Source: Fastidiosipila sp964627125 (lineage in GTDB: Bacteria > Bacillota > Clostridia > Saccharofermentanales > Fastidiosipilaceae). From it: a stretch of 28,046 nucleotides of DNA. This document shows, piece by piece, positions 17,430 through 25,020 of the stretch. The stretch spans positions 1 to 28,046 of the forward strand of contig CAZVJQ010000023.1 in NCBI GenBank assembly GCA_964627125.1. Reading direction: 5' to 3'. The position numbers and the translations under genes are program-made. Position 1 is the first letter of the stretch. The number at the start of each line of letters is the position of its first letter. The notes beneath the pieces were generated by a model. It saw only the letters and a list, made by a program, of their open reading frames with translations, was not told the origin of the DNA and made no database searches.

Positions 17430-18116
17430 TTAGTCCTCAAGTTCTTCTCTAAGGATATAACCAGTACCTCTTACTGTATGTATATATTTTTCATCATAGT
17501 CATAATCTAATTTTTTACGTAATCTACGTATATATACATCGACAACATTACTTACACCTTCATAATCGTAATCCCAGGCATATGATTCAATTTGTTCACG
17601 GCTTAATACTTGGTTTTGGTTGCGAAGCATGTATTCTAGTATTTGATACTCTTTAGAAGATAAATTAATTACATCTCCCGCTCTTGTGACAACATGGCTA
17701 GATGTATCCATGCTTAAATCACCAAATTCTAAGATATTGGAAATTTTATCTGTAGCTTGTGGTCTTCTCATAAGTGCTCTTAAGCGAGCAGATAATTCCT
17801 CATAGGCAAAAGGTTTAGTTAAATAATCATCAGATCCAGCGTCTAGTCCTGCAACTCTATCGCCGATTTGATCTTTGGCAGTTAACAGAAGAACAGGAGT
17901 GGTATTCCCTTGCTCTCTAATAGTTCTTAATACTTCTAATCCATCCATCCCAGGCATCATAATGTCTAGAATAATAGCATCGTATTGGGTAAATTCAATG
18001 AAATCTAGAGCATCTAAACCATTCTCGCAAGTGTCAACAGAGTGACCATCTTGCTGTAAACGTTTAGCGGTACTTTCTAAAATATCTAATTCGTCCTCGG
18101 CATATAATAAGCGCAT
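17430..18116 (-). CDS. OmpR-family response regulator
   Basis: A 228-residue regulator with receiver domain (1-118) and winged-helix DNA-binding domain (about 130-225). The receiver has the acidic pair E7/D8, phospho-acceptor D51 (ILDIMMPG), T79 and K101 (LTKPF). The effector domain ends in the RRLRKKLD...VRGTGYIL motif typical of OmpR/PhoB proteins. GGAGG (18126-18130 on the complement) is 9 nt before the ATG. It is the first gene of the regulator-kinase operon. Proteins of this family usually bind direct repeats 11 bp apart, and such repeats (TTCAT) occur upstream of both PepSY genes nearby. Confidence 0.95.
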   Translation of the reverse strand: MRLLYAEDELDILESTAKRLQQDGHSVDTCENGLDALDFIEFTQYDAIILDIMMPGMDGLEVLRTIREQGNTTPVLLLTAKDQIGDRVAGLDAGSDDYLTKPFAYEELSARLRALMRRPQATDKISNILEFGDLSMDTSSHVVTRAGDVINLSSKEYQILEYMLRNQNQVLSREQIESYAWDYDYEGVSNVVDVYIRRLRKKLDYDYDEKYIHTVRGTGYILREELED

Positions 18117-18279
18117 AAATCTAATCCTCCCATATGTAATAAGTTTAAGCTAGTATAATGAAGTAAAGATTAACGATATTTTATCATTTAAAATAATGTT
18201 CTGTGTTAGCTTATGTTTAGAATTAGCCTATTATATAGGCAAAAGCAAACCCACAAATTTGAAAAAATCTTCGACAGTA

Positions 18280-18311
18280 TTCATCTAATTTTCATTTGAA
18301 ACTTGTACTAT
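18280..18311 (+). promoter_or_regulatory. PepSY promoter A: 11-bp-spaced TTCAT repeat and -10
   Basis: TTCAT at 18280-18284 and again at 18291-18295, then 10 nt, then TACTAT (18306-18311). The repeat covers the place of a -35. The layout is identical to promoter B at 20114-20145. The predicted start near 18318 gives a 43-nt leader. Confidence 0.6.
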
Positions 18312-18360
18312 TACTGTAATTAAGACTAGATAAAAATTTATTTTGTATGGAGGTATATAG

Positions 18361-19723
18361 ATGAAAAGAACAGTAAGAGCTAATGAAAGAGCAGCTGCAA
18401 AAGGGGCAGCAAAATATTCATTGAGCCAAAAAATAATAATAGGAGCAGCAATTATAGTATTACTAGCGATTGCTTTTATCGTGATAATGATAAATAGCAG
18501 TAGTTCGAAGGCTTTGACCCAAGATGAATCGCTTGTGATAGCCCAAGAATATGTTCCAGACTCAGCTTCATATTTAACAGGGATTTCAGATGACAGTGGT
18601 TATGAATTTAACTGGTTTGATTCTGAAAGCCAAAGTAAGTTTGTCGTAAAAATGAATACTGAAGGTGAAGTAGAATCCGTAGTTTCAGAAGTTTTAGATA
18701 GAGAAACAGCAGATGAGATAGTGTTGAATGAGGATGATATAACTAGAGTTTTCAACTTGGACTTCCCGGACGCTAATATCGAGGAAATTGGTATTGTTAC
18801 ATATGATGATTCGACATATGAGTATGAGGTTATTTTTAAAATGAGTCCTTTCTCAGGTGTAGCAACATACCATGTACAATCCGGGAAGTTAACAAGTCAA
18901 AACTTGAATTCTACAAGTGAGATTGTTTTATCACTTGGTAGTGGTTCAGATGACGATGCTCTAAATCAAGAGATTGCTCAGCGAGGTTTATTGAAAGTTT
19001 CTGAAGCTAGAGAGTTAGCAATGAACCATATTGTAGGTGGTAACTTAGAGGGTATGAGCTTGGATGAATCAGGTGATCAAGCTACTTACAACGTGAAGAT
19101 TTCTAAAGATGATTCTATCTACAACATTGTTTTGAATGCTGAGAGTGGTGACATTATTAGGATGGAAAAAACCGAAGATCCTTATTTAGGTATTGTTCCA
19201 GATGAGTCTACTACTGAAGAAAGTACAACTGCTAGTGAGGCAACAACAACTNNNNNNNNNNNNNNNNNNNNNNNNNNNNNNNNNNNNNNNNNNNNNNNNN
19301 NNNNNNNNNNNNNNNNNNNNNNNNNNNNNNNNNNNNNNNNNNNNNNNNNNNACAACTCAAACTACCACAACTACAACACAAGCTCCAACGACTACTACAA
19401 CTACACAAGCGCCTACTACAAGTACAACAAGTAGAAGCAGCAACATTGTTGCAGAGGTTGAAGAGAGACCAGATAATATTCCAGCTAAGACTACAGCTGC
19501 TACAACAGCGGGTCGTTTGACTTCTGAGCAGGCTTTGGCCAAAGCCTTAGCACACGTTGGTGTTAACCGAAGTTCAGTTTATAATCTAGAAACTGAATTA
19601 GATGACGATGATGGTGTTCAACTCTGGGAAATCGAATTTAAGGCTGGAAATTATGAATATGAGTTTGACATCAATGCCTGGTCTGGTGCTATAATTGATT
19701 GGGAAAGCGATACTGACGATTAA
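18361..19723 (+). CDS. Membrane-anchored PepSY protein with Thr-rich linker, interrupted by an assembly gap
   Basis: A basic N-tail and one membrane segment (about 24-45) lead into a roughly 250-residue extracellular region with PepSY-like halves (for example SLVIAQEYVPDS and SEARELAMNHIVGG). A Thr-rich linker then runs into the 100-N gap. After the gap the Thr-rich linker (TTQAPTTTT type) resumes and ends in one clear PepSY domain (LTSEQALAKALAHVGVNRSS ... YEYEFDINAWSGAIIDWE). The two sides lie in different frames, which only reflects the arbitrary 100-N filler. Thr-rich sequence on both sides argues for one gene. GGAGG (18349-18353) supports the ATG. It is divergent from the response-regulator operon and carries promoter A. 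True length is unknown. The role may be to modulate an extracellular protease or the kinase; this is inference. Confidence 0.75.
19252..19351. other. 100-N assembly gap
   Basis: Exactly 100 N, the usual filler for a gap of unknown size. It falls within a repetitive Thr-codon (ACA/ACT) stretch, which explains why the assembly broke there. Confidence 0.97.
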
Positions 19724-19797
19724 TAGACAATTCCCATCTAGATTTCATGCTAATTAATTGTAATTTTGAACGAAATTTAAATTTAGCAAAATAGTTC

Positions 19798-19826
19798 ATG
19801 ACAGTAGGATAAAAATACTCTATAAT
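19798..19826 (+). promoter_or_regulatory. Strong sigma-70-type promoter without a following gene
   Basis: ATGACA (5 of 6 to TTGACA), a 17-nt spacer and a perfect TATAAT. No gene starts within 380 nt downstream, and a terminator lies about 70 nt after the predicted start at 19833. Confidence 0.65.
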
Positions 19827-19832
19827 ATCTCT

Positions 19833-19926
19833 TTAAGGTTAAATGCCTTAACTTATTAAAATGTTTATACTAACCTCATACAAATACCCCGTAGAAGGAG
19901 CTGCTTATGGTAGCTCCTTCTATTTT
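19833..19926 (+). ncRNA. Candidate small RNA, about 94 nt
   Basis: Its start is predicted from the promoter at 19798-19826 and its end from the terminator at 19893-19926. A 5' hairpin (TTAAGG at 19833-19838 with CCTTAA at 19846-19851) is followed by a single-stranded, C-containing stretch (about 19852-19892) and the terminator stem. A 23-codon frame inside (ATG at 19861) has no ribosome site. I do not recognise it as a known riboswitch or RNA family. It could also be the long 3' end of the preceding gene's transcript. Confidence 0.4.
19893..19926 (+). terminator. Intrinsic terminator
   Basis: A 12-bp stem (19893-19904 and 19910-19921, one G-U pair) with a 5-nt loop and the tail TATTTT. It would end the candidate small RNA and any read-through from the PepSY gene upstream. 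Confidence 0.85.
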
Positions 19927-20049
19927 GCCTGAAAACATTCAAATGCTGATGAAAACAGGTGTTCGGTGTTTTATTTATATAATAAGAGGCACAAAAATGA
20001 TCCCCGAACAATTTGTTCAGGGACCTGAAATTTACTATAGTTTGAGTAG

Positions 20050-20092
20050 GCGTTAAATGCTTGCTTTGCACATCATGTTTAAGTGCTTTTTT
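20050..20092 (+). terminator. Possible second terminator
   Basis: An 8-bp stem with one bulge (20050-20057 and 20078-20086), a 20-nt loop and six T at 20087-20092. It is weaker than the one before it. With the TATAAT at 19978-19983 it could bound a second short RNA of about 100 nt. Confidence 0.45.
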
Positions 20093-20113
20093 ATTTCAAA
20101 AACTCTTTTTTCT

Positions 20114-20145
20114 TTCATTTATCTTTCATCTTCGCTATCTATAAT
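20114..20145 (+). promoter_or_regulatory. PepSY promoter B: 11-bp-spaced TTCAT repeat and -10
   Basis: TTCAT at 20114-20118 and 20125-20129, then 10 nt, then TATAAT (20140-20145). Every distance equals that in promoter A. The predicted start near 20152 gives a leader of about 61 nt. Confidence 0.65.
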
Positions 20146-20162
20146 CTAGTTAAATTTGAAGC

Positions 20163-20186
20163 AAAAACAAAAACAAAAACAAAAAC
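20163..20186 (+). repeat. Four tandem AAAAAC hexamers in the leader of the second PepSY gene
   Basis: Four perfect copies of AAAAAC between the predicted transcription start and the ribosome site (20203-20207). Copy-number change would alter leader length, not the reading frame. Confidence 0.85.
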
Positions 20187-20212
20187 AATTCAAAGAATTC
20201 AGGGAGGAAAAA

Positions 20213-21613
20213 GTGAAAAATCTTGGGAAAATTATTGCAGGAGCATTAGTAGTAGTTCTAGCAGGTACAGGTATTTTGATGGCAAGTCAAAATAATTCAG
20301 CTAGTGCTACAAATACAAATGTAGGTAGCGGAAATGAAACTGCAAAAAGGTTAACAAAGGAAGAGGCATTAGAGATTGCTTTGGACCATGCAGGACTAAA
20401 CAGTTTCGAAGTAGAGGAAATGGAACGTGATAACGACGATTCTCGTCCAGTTATTGAGATTGAATTTAGATCAGGAAGTATGGAGTATGAATATACAATC
20501 GATGCTTATACAGGACAAATTCTAGAGTTTGAAACTGAGAGAAGAAGAGATGTTACACCTAGAAGCACAAGCACAACAGCTGCTAGCGATGAAGATTTAA
20601 TTACTAAAGAAGAAGCTTTAGCAATTGCTCTTGAAGCTGCAGAACTCAGCGAAGAAGATATTAGAGATTTAGAAAATGAGTTCGAGAAGGAAGATGGTGT
20701 TCCATCATACGAAATCGAATTTAATACTGTAGATAGCGAATATGAGTTTGATATCGACGCTAAGACTGGTGAAATTTTAGAATTTGAAAAAGATCTTGAA
20801 GACATGCTTAAGTCAGGAAATAGCATTGTTAAGACTGAACCTCAAGATAATAGATTGAGTAAAGAGGAGGCTTTGGCAAAAGCGTTGGCACACGCTGAAG
20901 TGGAAGAAGACTCAATTAGAGACTTAGAATATGACTTGGATGAAGACGATAATAGACTTCACTACGACATCGAGTTTGCATCAGGATTATTTGAGTATGA
21001 GTACGATGTAGATGCTTACACAGGCGATATTATTACATCTGAAAAAGACCGTGACGATGACTACATTAAGAGCGAAAGAGAAAAGGCTATTGCTAAGGCA
21101 AAAGCTGACGCTAAAGCCAAGAGAATCGAAGAGGAAGCTCAAGCAAGTAAAACAACTGTAGCTCAAACTACAACAACCACAACTCAAGCTCCTACTACAA
21201 CTACGACAACAGCTAAGCCTACAACAACTACAACAGCAAAACCTACAACTCAGGCTACAACTGCTAAACCTACGACTCAGGCTACAACAGCAAAACCAAG
21301 TACACAAGCAACTACAGCTAGACCTACAACTCAGGCTACAACTGCAAAACCAACAACAAAAGCTACAACAGCTAGACCAACTACTGCTAAACCTACATCA
21401 GACCGCATCAGCAAAGAGCAAGCAATTAACATCGCTCTAAAACATGCAGGAGTAAATAGAAGTTCAGCACGTTTTGACGATGTAGAATTAGATAGCGATG
21501 ATGGCTACCTAATCTGGGAAATCGAGTTTGAAGTAGGAAACTACGAATATGAATACGATATCAATGCAAGAAATGGTTCAATAATCGAGTGGGAAAGAGA
21601 ATACGACGATTAA
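20213..21613 (+). CDS. Secreted protein with four PepSY domains and a Thr-rich linker
   Basis: 466 residues from GTG at 20213, 5 nt after GGAGG (20203-20207); the upstream frame extension only translates the AAAAAC repeat. A signal peptide or anchor (about 5-25) is followed by three PepSY domains (about 43-105, 124-190, 221-285), each with the pattern (L/I)(T/S)KEEAL.(I/K)AL..A and (Y/F)(E/D)(Y/F).(I/V)DA.TG.I. A charged helix (about 285-310) and a Thr-rich linker (about 311-396; repeats of TTTAKPTTQA type) lead to a fourth PepSY domain. That last domain is closest to the C-terminal domain of the upstream PepSY protein (AGVNRSS and YEYEYDIN shared). PepSY domains are known as protease inhibitors and as partners of sensor systems. 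Promoter B suggests control by the adjacent response regulator. Confidence 0.88.
   Translation: MKNLGKIIAGALVVVLAGTGILMASQNNSASATNTNVGSGNETAKRLTKEEALEIALDHAGLNSFEVEEMERDNDDSRPVIEIEFRSGSMEYEYTIDAYTGQILEFETERRRDVTPRSTSTTAASDEDLITKEEALAIALEAAELSEEDIRDLENEFEKEDGVPSYEIEFNTVDSEYEFDIDAKTGEILEFEKDLEDMLKSGNSIVKTEPQDNRLSKEEALAKALAHAEVEEDSIRDLEYDLDEDDNRLHYDIEFASGLFEYEYDVDAYTGDIITSEKDRDDDYIKSEREKAIAKAKADAKAKRIEEEAQASKTTVAQTTTTTTQAPTTTTTTAKPTTTTTAKPTTQATTAKPTTQATTAKPSTQATTARPTTQATTAKPTTKATTARPTTAKPTSDRISKEQAINIALKHAGVNRSSARFDDVELDSDDGYLIWEIEFEVGNYEYEYDINARNGSIIEWEREYDD
21147..21400 (+). repeat. Thr-rich codon repeat (ACA/ACT) encoding the linker
   Basis: Imperfect repeats of codons for Thr, with Ala-Lys-Pro and Gln-Ala units, encode a long extended linker that could be O-glycosylated. 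A similar tract flanks the gap at 19230-19430; recombination between them is possible. Confidence 0.8.
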
Positions 21614-21651
21614 GAATTATATATAAATTAGCACTAATTTACGCATGAAAG

Positions 21652-21690
21652 ACTGAGTGATTATGGGAAACCTAATTACTCAGTTTTTTT
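21652..21690 (+). terminator. Intrinsic terminator
   Basis: A 12-bp stem (21652-21663 and 21673-21684, one G-U pair), a 9-nt loop and six T. It ends the second PepSY gene before the converging AEC gene. Confidence 0.88.
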
Positions 21691-21697
21691 ATAGTCG

Positions 21698-22636
21698 CTA
21701 GGTGTAATAGAGGACCAGGCCTACGTAGGTAATAAAAGTGACTAGTACATAGAGTGAGAAGAATGTAGAACTAAACTGAATATCTTCATCTTCCTTGTAG
21801 ATAGGCATAAGAGTTGCTGGTAGAACAAAACTGGTAGTAGTCATAAAGAATAAAATAACTGCGACTTGCTGAGCTTCAACTTGCATTTTGTCTGGGAAAA
21901 TGACGAAGAATCCTAGTATTAGAAATATGGATAAGACGACTCTGGAAATAATTACTCTTATTACTGGTTTAATAATATTTGGATCGAAGGAGAAGTCATA
22001 TCCGACTGTAAATAAGATCATTGCACTCAGGCCGCTAGTAGCCATCTGCATCGTAGCTCTGTATGTATCTAGTACGTTGATGGAAGCGAGGAAGTCACCT
22101 AGTCCTAAGAGGTTAAGTATTAGTCCTGAAAATACCGCTATAACAGTCTTATTTGTGATTGTTTTTTGAATAATTTGTTTACCGCTCATTCCACTTACAC
22201 TCATTGTAGATACAACTAGTGGAATTACAATAAATACAAAAATAGAACTAGCAATATCGAAGGTGACGCTGTAGGCAGCATTTTCACGGCCCATAATTGA
22301 TATGTAGAGAGGAAGACTAATACTTCCACCTGCAACTGTTGTTAATAGGAATGGTGCTATGTGAGCGAATTTTTGACCATGCCACTTCGGCAAAACTTTA
22401 AACCCTATAATTAAGTTTAAACCCCAGAATATTAAGGCATAAGCAATCATTAAGAAGCTCGATGGGTCAAAATTAGAGGTGAACATTATGTCAAATAGTA
22501 GTAATGGGAAGAACATTCCAAATACCACATCTTTAAAAGTGGCATTATCTGTGGGGCTTATCCATTGTCGGTATCTTGCGATGACACCCAAGATAATCAT
22601 AAAAAATACTGGAAATATAATATTTAAAGCATCCAT
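21698..22636 (-). CDS. AEC-family transporter (first of two tandem paralogues)
   Basis: 312 residues, strongly hydrophobic, with about ten membrane segments in the two-bundle pattern of the auxin-efflux-carrier (AEC) family. It starts MDALNIIFPVFFMIILGVIA, has the family-typical sequence TTVAGGSISLPLYISIMG near the middle and ends TSFVLPATLMPIYKEDE plus a last helix. Bacterial AEC proteins carry malate, malonate or other organic acids; the substrate here cannot be told. GGAG is 7 nt before the ATG. It lies 93 nt downstream of its paralogue on the same strand. Confidence 0.88.
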   Translation of the reverse strand: MDALNIIFPVFFMIILGVIARYRQWISPTDNATFKDVVFGMFFPLLLFDIMFTSNFDPSSFLMIAYALIFWGLNLIIGFKVLPKWHGQKFAHIAPFLLTTVAGGSISLPLYISIMGRENAAYSVTFDIASSIFVFIVIPLVVSTMSVSGMSGKQIIQKTITNKTVIAVFSGLILNLLGLGDFLASINVLDTYRATMQMATSGLSAMILFTVGYDFSFDPNIIKPVIRVIISRVVLSIFLILGFFVIFPDKMQVEAQQVAVILFFMTTTSFVLPATLMPIYKEDEDIQFSSTFFSLYVLVTFITYVGLVLYYT

Positions 22637-22729
22637 TTATCTTCTCCATAAAATACTCATATTGAAAGTATAACATCATAGATAAACAAATTTTGCTTAA
22701 ATTGTAGATATGCACTAGTTTTCAGTACT

Positions 22730-23668
22730 TTAAGAAATATATATTACCAGACCTATATATGTAATTAAAGTAATCACCATGTAGAAAGATAAGAATGTGG
22801 AAGTGTATTGCGCTCCCTCTTCAGACTTGTACAGTGGCATAAGTTGAGATGGTATAGTGAAGCTTGTTGGTGTCATGAAGTATAGTACAGCTGCAACTGC
22901 CTGAGCTTGAATTGCCATCTTGTTTGGGAAGAGCAAGAAGAGTCCAGCAATAATTAAACTAGAAAATACAAATCTTGAAGCCATCAGCCTAAATACTGGT
23001 TTAACAATCTTGGCGTCAAGTGTGAAATCGAATCCGACTGTGAATAAAATCATTGCGCTAATCCCGCCAGTTGCCATTTGCATCGTTGACTTGTATGCAT
23101 CTAAGAAGTTGATTCTATCTAGTAAATCAACTGCACCTGCAAAATTTAGCGTAAGTCCTGCGATAATCGCAATAACAGTTGCATTGGTAAAAGTATTCTT
23201 GATAATTTCTTTAGCTTTTAGATCACTTGCTGCAAGTTTAGAAACTAAGACTGGTGTAATTATAAATGCGAAAACTATACTCGCTAAGTCAAATGTAATA
23301 CTATATGCAGCATTTTCTCTCCCCAGTATAGAAATATATAGTGGTAGGCTCATGCCTCCACCTTCAGTACTAGCTAGCATGAATGGAGACAAGTTCGCAA
23401 ATCTCTCACCATGCCACTTTCGTAAAACTTTAAATCCTAAGAACATCGCTGCTCCCCAGGCGAGCATGACGAATCCAAGCATTAAGAAATTTGATGGATC
23501 AAAGTTTGAACTCAACATGATGTCAAAAACCATAATTGGGAATAATATGTCAAAAATTATCTTCTTAAAAGAAGTATTGTCCTTGCTGCTTATCCAATTT
23601 CGTCTCTTGGCCAAAGCCCCCAAAACAATCATAAAAAATACTGGAATTAAAGTATTTAAGGTGTTCAT
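22730..23668 (-). CDS. AEC-family transporter (second of two tandem paralogues)
   Basis: 312 residues from the ATG at 23668, 7 nt after GGAG (23676-23679 on the complement); the TTG one codon upstream is not needed. It is clearly paralogous to the next gene downstream along its full length: NTLIPVFFMIVLGALA, GRENAAYSITFDLAS, DAYKSTMQMATGGISAMILFTVGFDF, TSFTIPSQLMPLYKSEE. It likely arose by tandem duplication. About ten membrane segments; substrate unknown, probably a carboxylate. It is divergent from the LacI-family gene, which may control it. A 16-bp near-palindrome (23748-23763) lies in the shared upstream region. Confidence 0.88.
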   Translation of the reverse strand: MNTLNTLIPVFFMIVLGALAKRRNWISSKDNTSFKKIIFDILFPIMVFDIMLSSNFDPSNFLMLGFVMLAWGAAMFLGFKVLRKWHGERFANLSPFMLASTEGGGMSLPLYISILGRENAAYSITFDLASIVFAFIITPVLVSKLAASDLKAKEIIKNTFTNATVIAIIAGLTLNFAGAVDLLDRINFLDAYKSTMQMATGGISAMILFTVGFDFTLDAKIVKPVFRLMASRFVFSSLIIAGLFLLFPNKMAIQAQAVAAVLYFMTPTSFTIPSQLMPLYKSEEGAQYTSTFLSFYMVITLITYIGLVIYIS

Positions 23669-23747
23669 CAATATTCTCCATCATTAAAATTATCGTTGAA
23701 AAGTATAGCATCTTAGGCTGGCAAATGAATGATAAAGATATATAAAA

Positions 23748-23763
23748 AGGTATATATGTACCT
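23748..23763. repeat. Near-palindrome in the AEC/LacI divergent region
   Basis: AGGTATATATGTACCT, 7 of 8 pairs matching. A possible operator; it lacks the central CG usual for LacI-family sites. Confidence 0.35.
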
Positions 23764-23783
23764 AAAATGCGATTCTCATGAAA

Positions 23784-23810
23784 TTGCAAATTCTATTCCT
23801 ATGCTAGAAT
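23784..23810 (+). promoter_or_regulatory. Promoter of the LacI-family gene
   Basis: TTGCAA (23784-23789), a 15-nt spacer and extended -10 TGCTAGAAT (23802-23810). The leader would be about 65 nt. Confidence 0.5.
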
Positions 23811-23881
23811 ATATTTATCGGGGAATGATTTAATACACTAAAAATTAGATTATGAGCTAATAAACAAGAAAGAGGTGTAGA

Positions 23882-24892
23882 TTGGTAACTATATATGACA
23901 TAGCCAAAGAAACTGGTTTATCAGCATCTACGGTATCTAGGGCTTTGAGCGGGAATGGATATGTTAGTGAAAAATCAGCTAAGAAAATTCGTGACGTTGC
24001 TGAGATGCTAGGGTATATACCTAATCAAACCGCAAGGACCATGAGAAGTAATATCACTAACAAAATAATGCTATGTATTCCAGACATTATGAATCCATAC
24101 TACTTCGCCATGATTAAGGAAGTAACTGAGGCTCTAGAAGGCTATGGCTACAACGTTTTACTTACCTACACTATGCATAATCCTGAAAAAGAGTTAGAGA
24201 TTTTGAGATCCTTAAGAGGTGGCTATGTTGATGGTCTAATTTTTGGTTCCTTCAACTACACAGACGAACTTATTGAGGCTATTAGAGAAACCGAGCTGCC
24301 TACGGTAATTACTAGCTATTACTCTAGTGAAGCCAATGACGATTTTTATGATTCTATCTATGTTGATCAGGCGGAGGCAGCTTATATAGCTACAAAATAT
24401 TGTATAGAGAATGGGCACAAGCGCATAGCATTCTTAGGCGGTGACCCGGCAGAGCAAAATACAACTGATCGTTATAAAGGTTATGAACGTGCATTGTTGG
24501 AAGCTGGTATCTCTTTAGATAAAAATTTAATTATTGAGGCAGACTTCACACGCGAAGGTGCAGAAGTAGAATTTAAGAAATTTATTCAATCTGGCCACGA
24601 GCTTACTGCTGTCTTAGCTTGTAATGACTTGATGGGTGTAGGTTGCATGAATGCTTGTAAGTCCGAAGGGCTCAGTGTTCCAGACGATATTTCCATAGTT
24701 TCACTCGATAACACAGAGTATAGTGTTTCAACAAATCCACAAATGACATCAGTCGATATGATGCAGGGGCAAGTTGGTGCCATCTCGGTCAAAGCAGTCA
24801 TGGACAGAATCAGAAACAACCGCAAATACCGAAAAGACTTAATTTTCTACCCTAATTTAGTCGTTAGAGAATCCGTTAAGACTATAAATTAA
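23882..24892 (+). CDS. LacI-family transcriptional regulator
   Basis: 336 residues beginning at TTG (23882), after AGAGGTG (23871-23877). The start is fixed by the family's N-terminal pattern VTIYDIAKETGLSASTVSRA. The helix-turn-helix (about 3-24) and hinge (YIPNQTARTMRSN, about 45-57) are followed by a periplasmic-binding-protein-like effector domain (about 60-335) with family motifs such as DGLIFGS, HKRIAFLGG and SIVSLDNTE. It probably binds a sugar or sugar phosphate. It lies between the divergent AEC genes and the co-directional GH172-kinase-isomerase operon, which is its most likely target. A terminator follows at 24907-24942. Confidence 0.93.
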   Translation: MVTIYDIAKETGLSASTVSRALSGNGYVSEKSAKKIRDVAEMLGYIPNQTARTMRSNITNKIMLCIPDIMNPYYFAMIKEVTEALEGYGYNVLLTYTMHNPEKELEILRSLRGGYVDGLIFGSFNYTDELIEAIRETELPTVITSYYSSEANDDFYDSIYVDQAEAAYIATKYCIENGHKRIAFLGGDPAEQNTTDRYKGYERALLEAGISLDKNLIIEADFTREGAEVEFKKFIQSGHELTAVLACNDLMGVGCMNACKSEGLSVPDDISIVSLDNTEYSVSTNPQMTSVDMMQGQVGAISVKAVMDRIRNNRKYRKDLIFYPNLVVRESVKTIN

Positions 24893-24906
24893 TTACTATT
24901 TGATAG

Positions 24907-24942
24907 ACACTCGAATTTGGAATTGTTTTCGAGTGTTTTTTT
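24907..24942 (+). terminator. Intrinsic terminator after the LacI-family gene
   Basis: A 9-bp stem (24907-24915 and 24928-24936) with a 12-nt loop and a run of seven T. Confidence 0.85.
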
Positions 24943-25020
24943 GTGTTTTTGTGTGGGACCGATTGCATAAATGCGTAATGGGGGCGATTCTTGCTTGGCT
25001 TTTGCCATGCGTAATAAAAT

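Larger units (their letters stand above)
19724..20212. other. Intergenic region between the PepSY genes
   Basis: 489 nt without a supported protein gene. In order it holds a strong promoter (19798-19826), a hairpin (19833-19851), a strong terminator (19893-19926), a TATAAT (19978-19983), a hairpin (20001-20023), a second terminator-like hairpin (20050-20092), promoter B with TTCAT repeats (20114-20145) and a hexanucleotide repeat (20163-20186). Confidence 0.7.

Noticed and set aside
18152..18162. TTCAT next to the -10 of the response-regulator gene, possible autoregulation site
   Set aside because: Only one half-site, directly touching the -10; the second half-site 11 bp away is TTAAT and the spacing differs from promoters A and B.
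18361..19434. Reading the first PepSY gene as ending at 19434, with a separate gene after the gap
   Set aside because: The post-gap part of that frame is an out-of-frame Asn/Tyr/Ser-rich reading of Thr codons; the frame change is due to the arbitrary N filler.
19861..19932. 23-codon frame inside the candidate small RNA, a possible leader peptide
   Set aside because: No ribosome site, and it ends beyond the terminator stem.
19865..20071. 68-codon open frame on the minus strand between the PepSY genes
   Set aside because: No ribosome site; it runs through hairpins and a terminator, and the peptide has no recognisable pattern.
20156..20212. Upstream TTG start extending the second PepSY protein with a Lys-Gln repeat
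   Set aside because: No ribosome site before it and it lies only about 4 nt after the predicted transcription start; the GTG at 20213 has GGAGG at good spacing.
22920..23687. 255-codon open frame antisense to the second AEC gene
   Set aside because: Shadow of a clear membrane-protein gene; codon bias and homology support only the minus strand.
23769..24991. GCGATTCT shared by the control regions of the AEC/LacI pair and the GH172 operon
   Set aside because: An 8-bp match between two regions of this size is expected by chance, and it has no symmetry.
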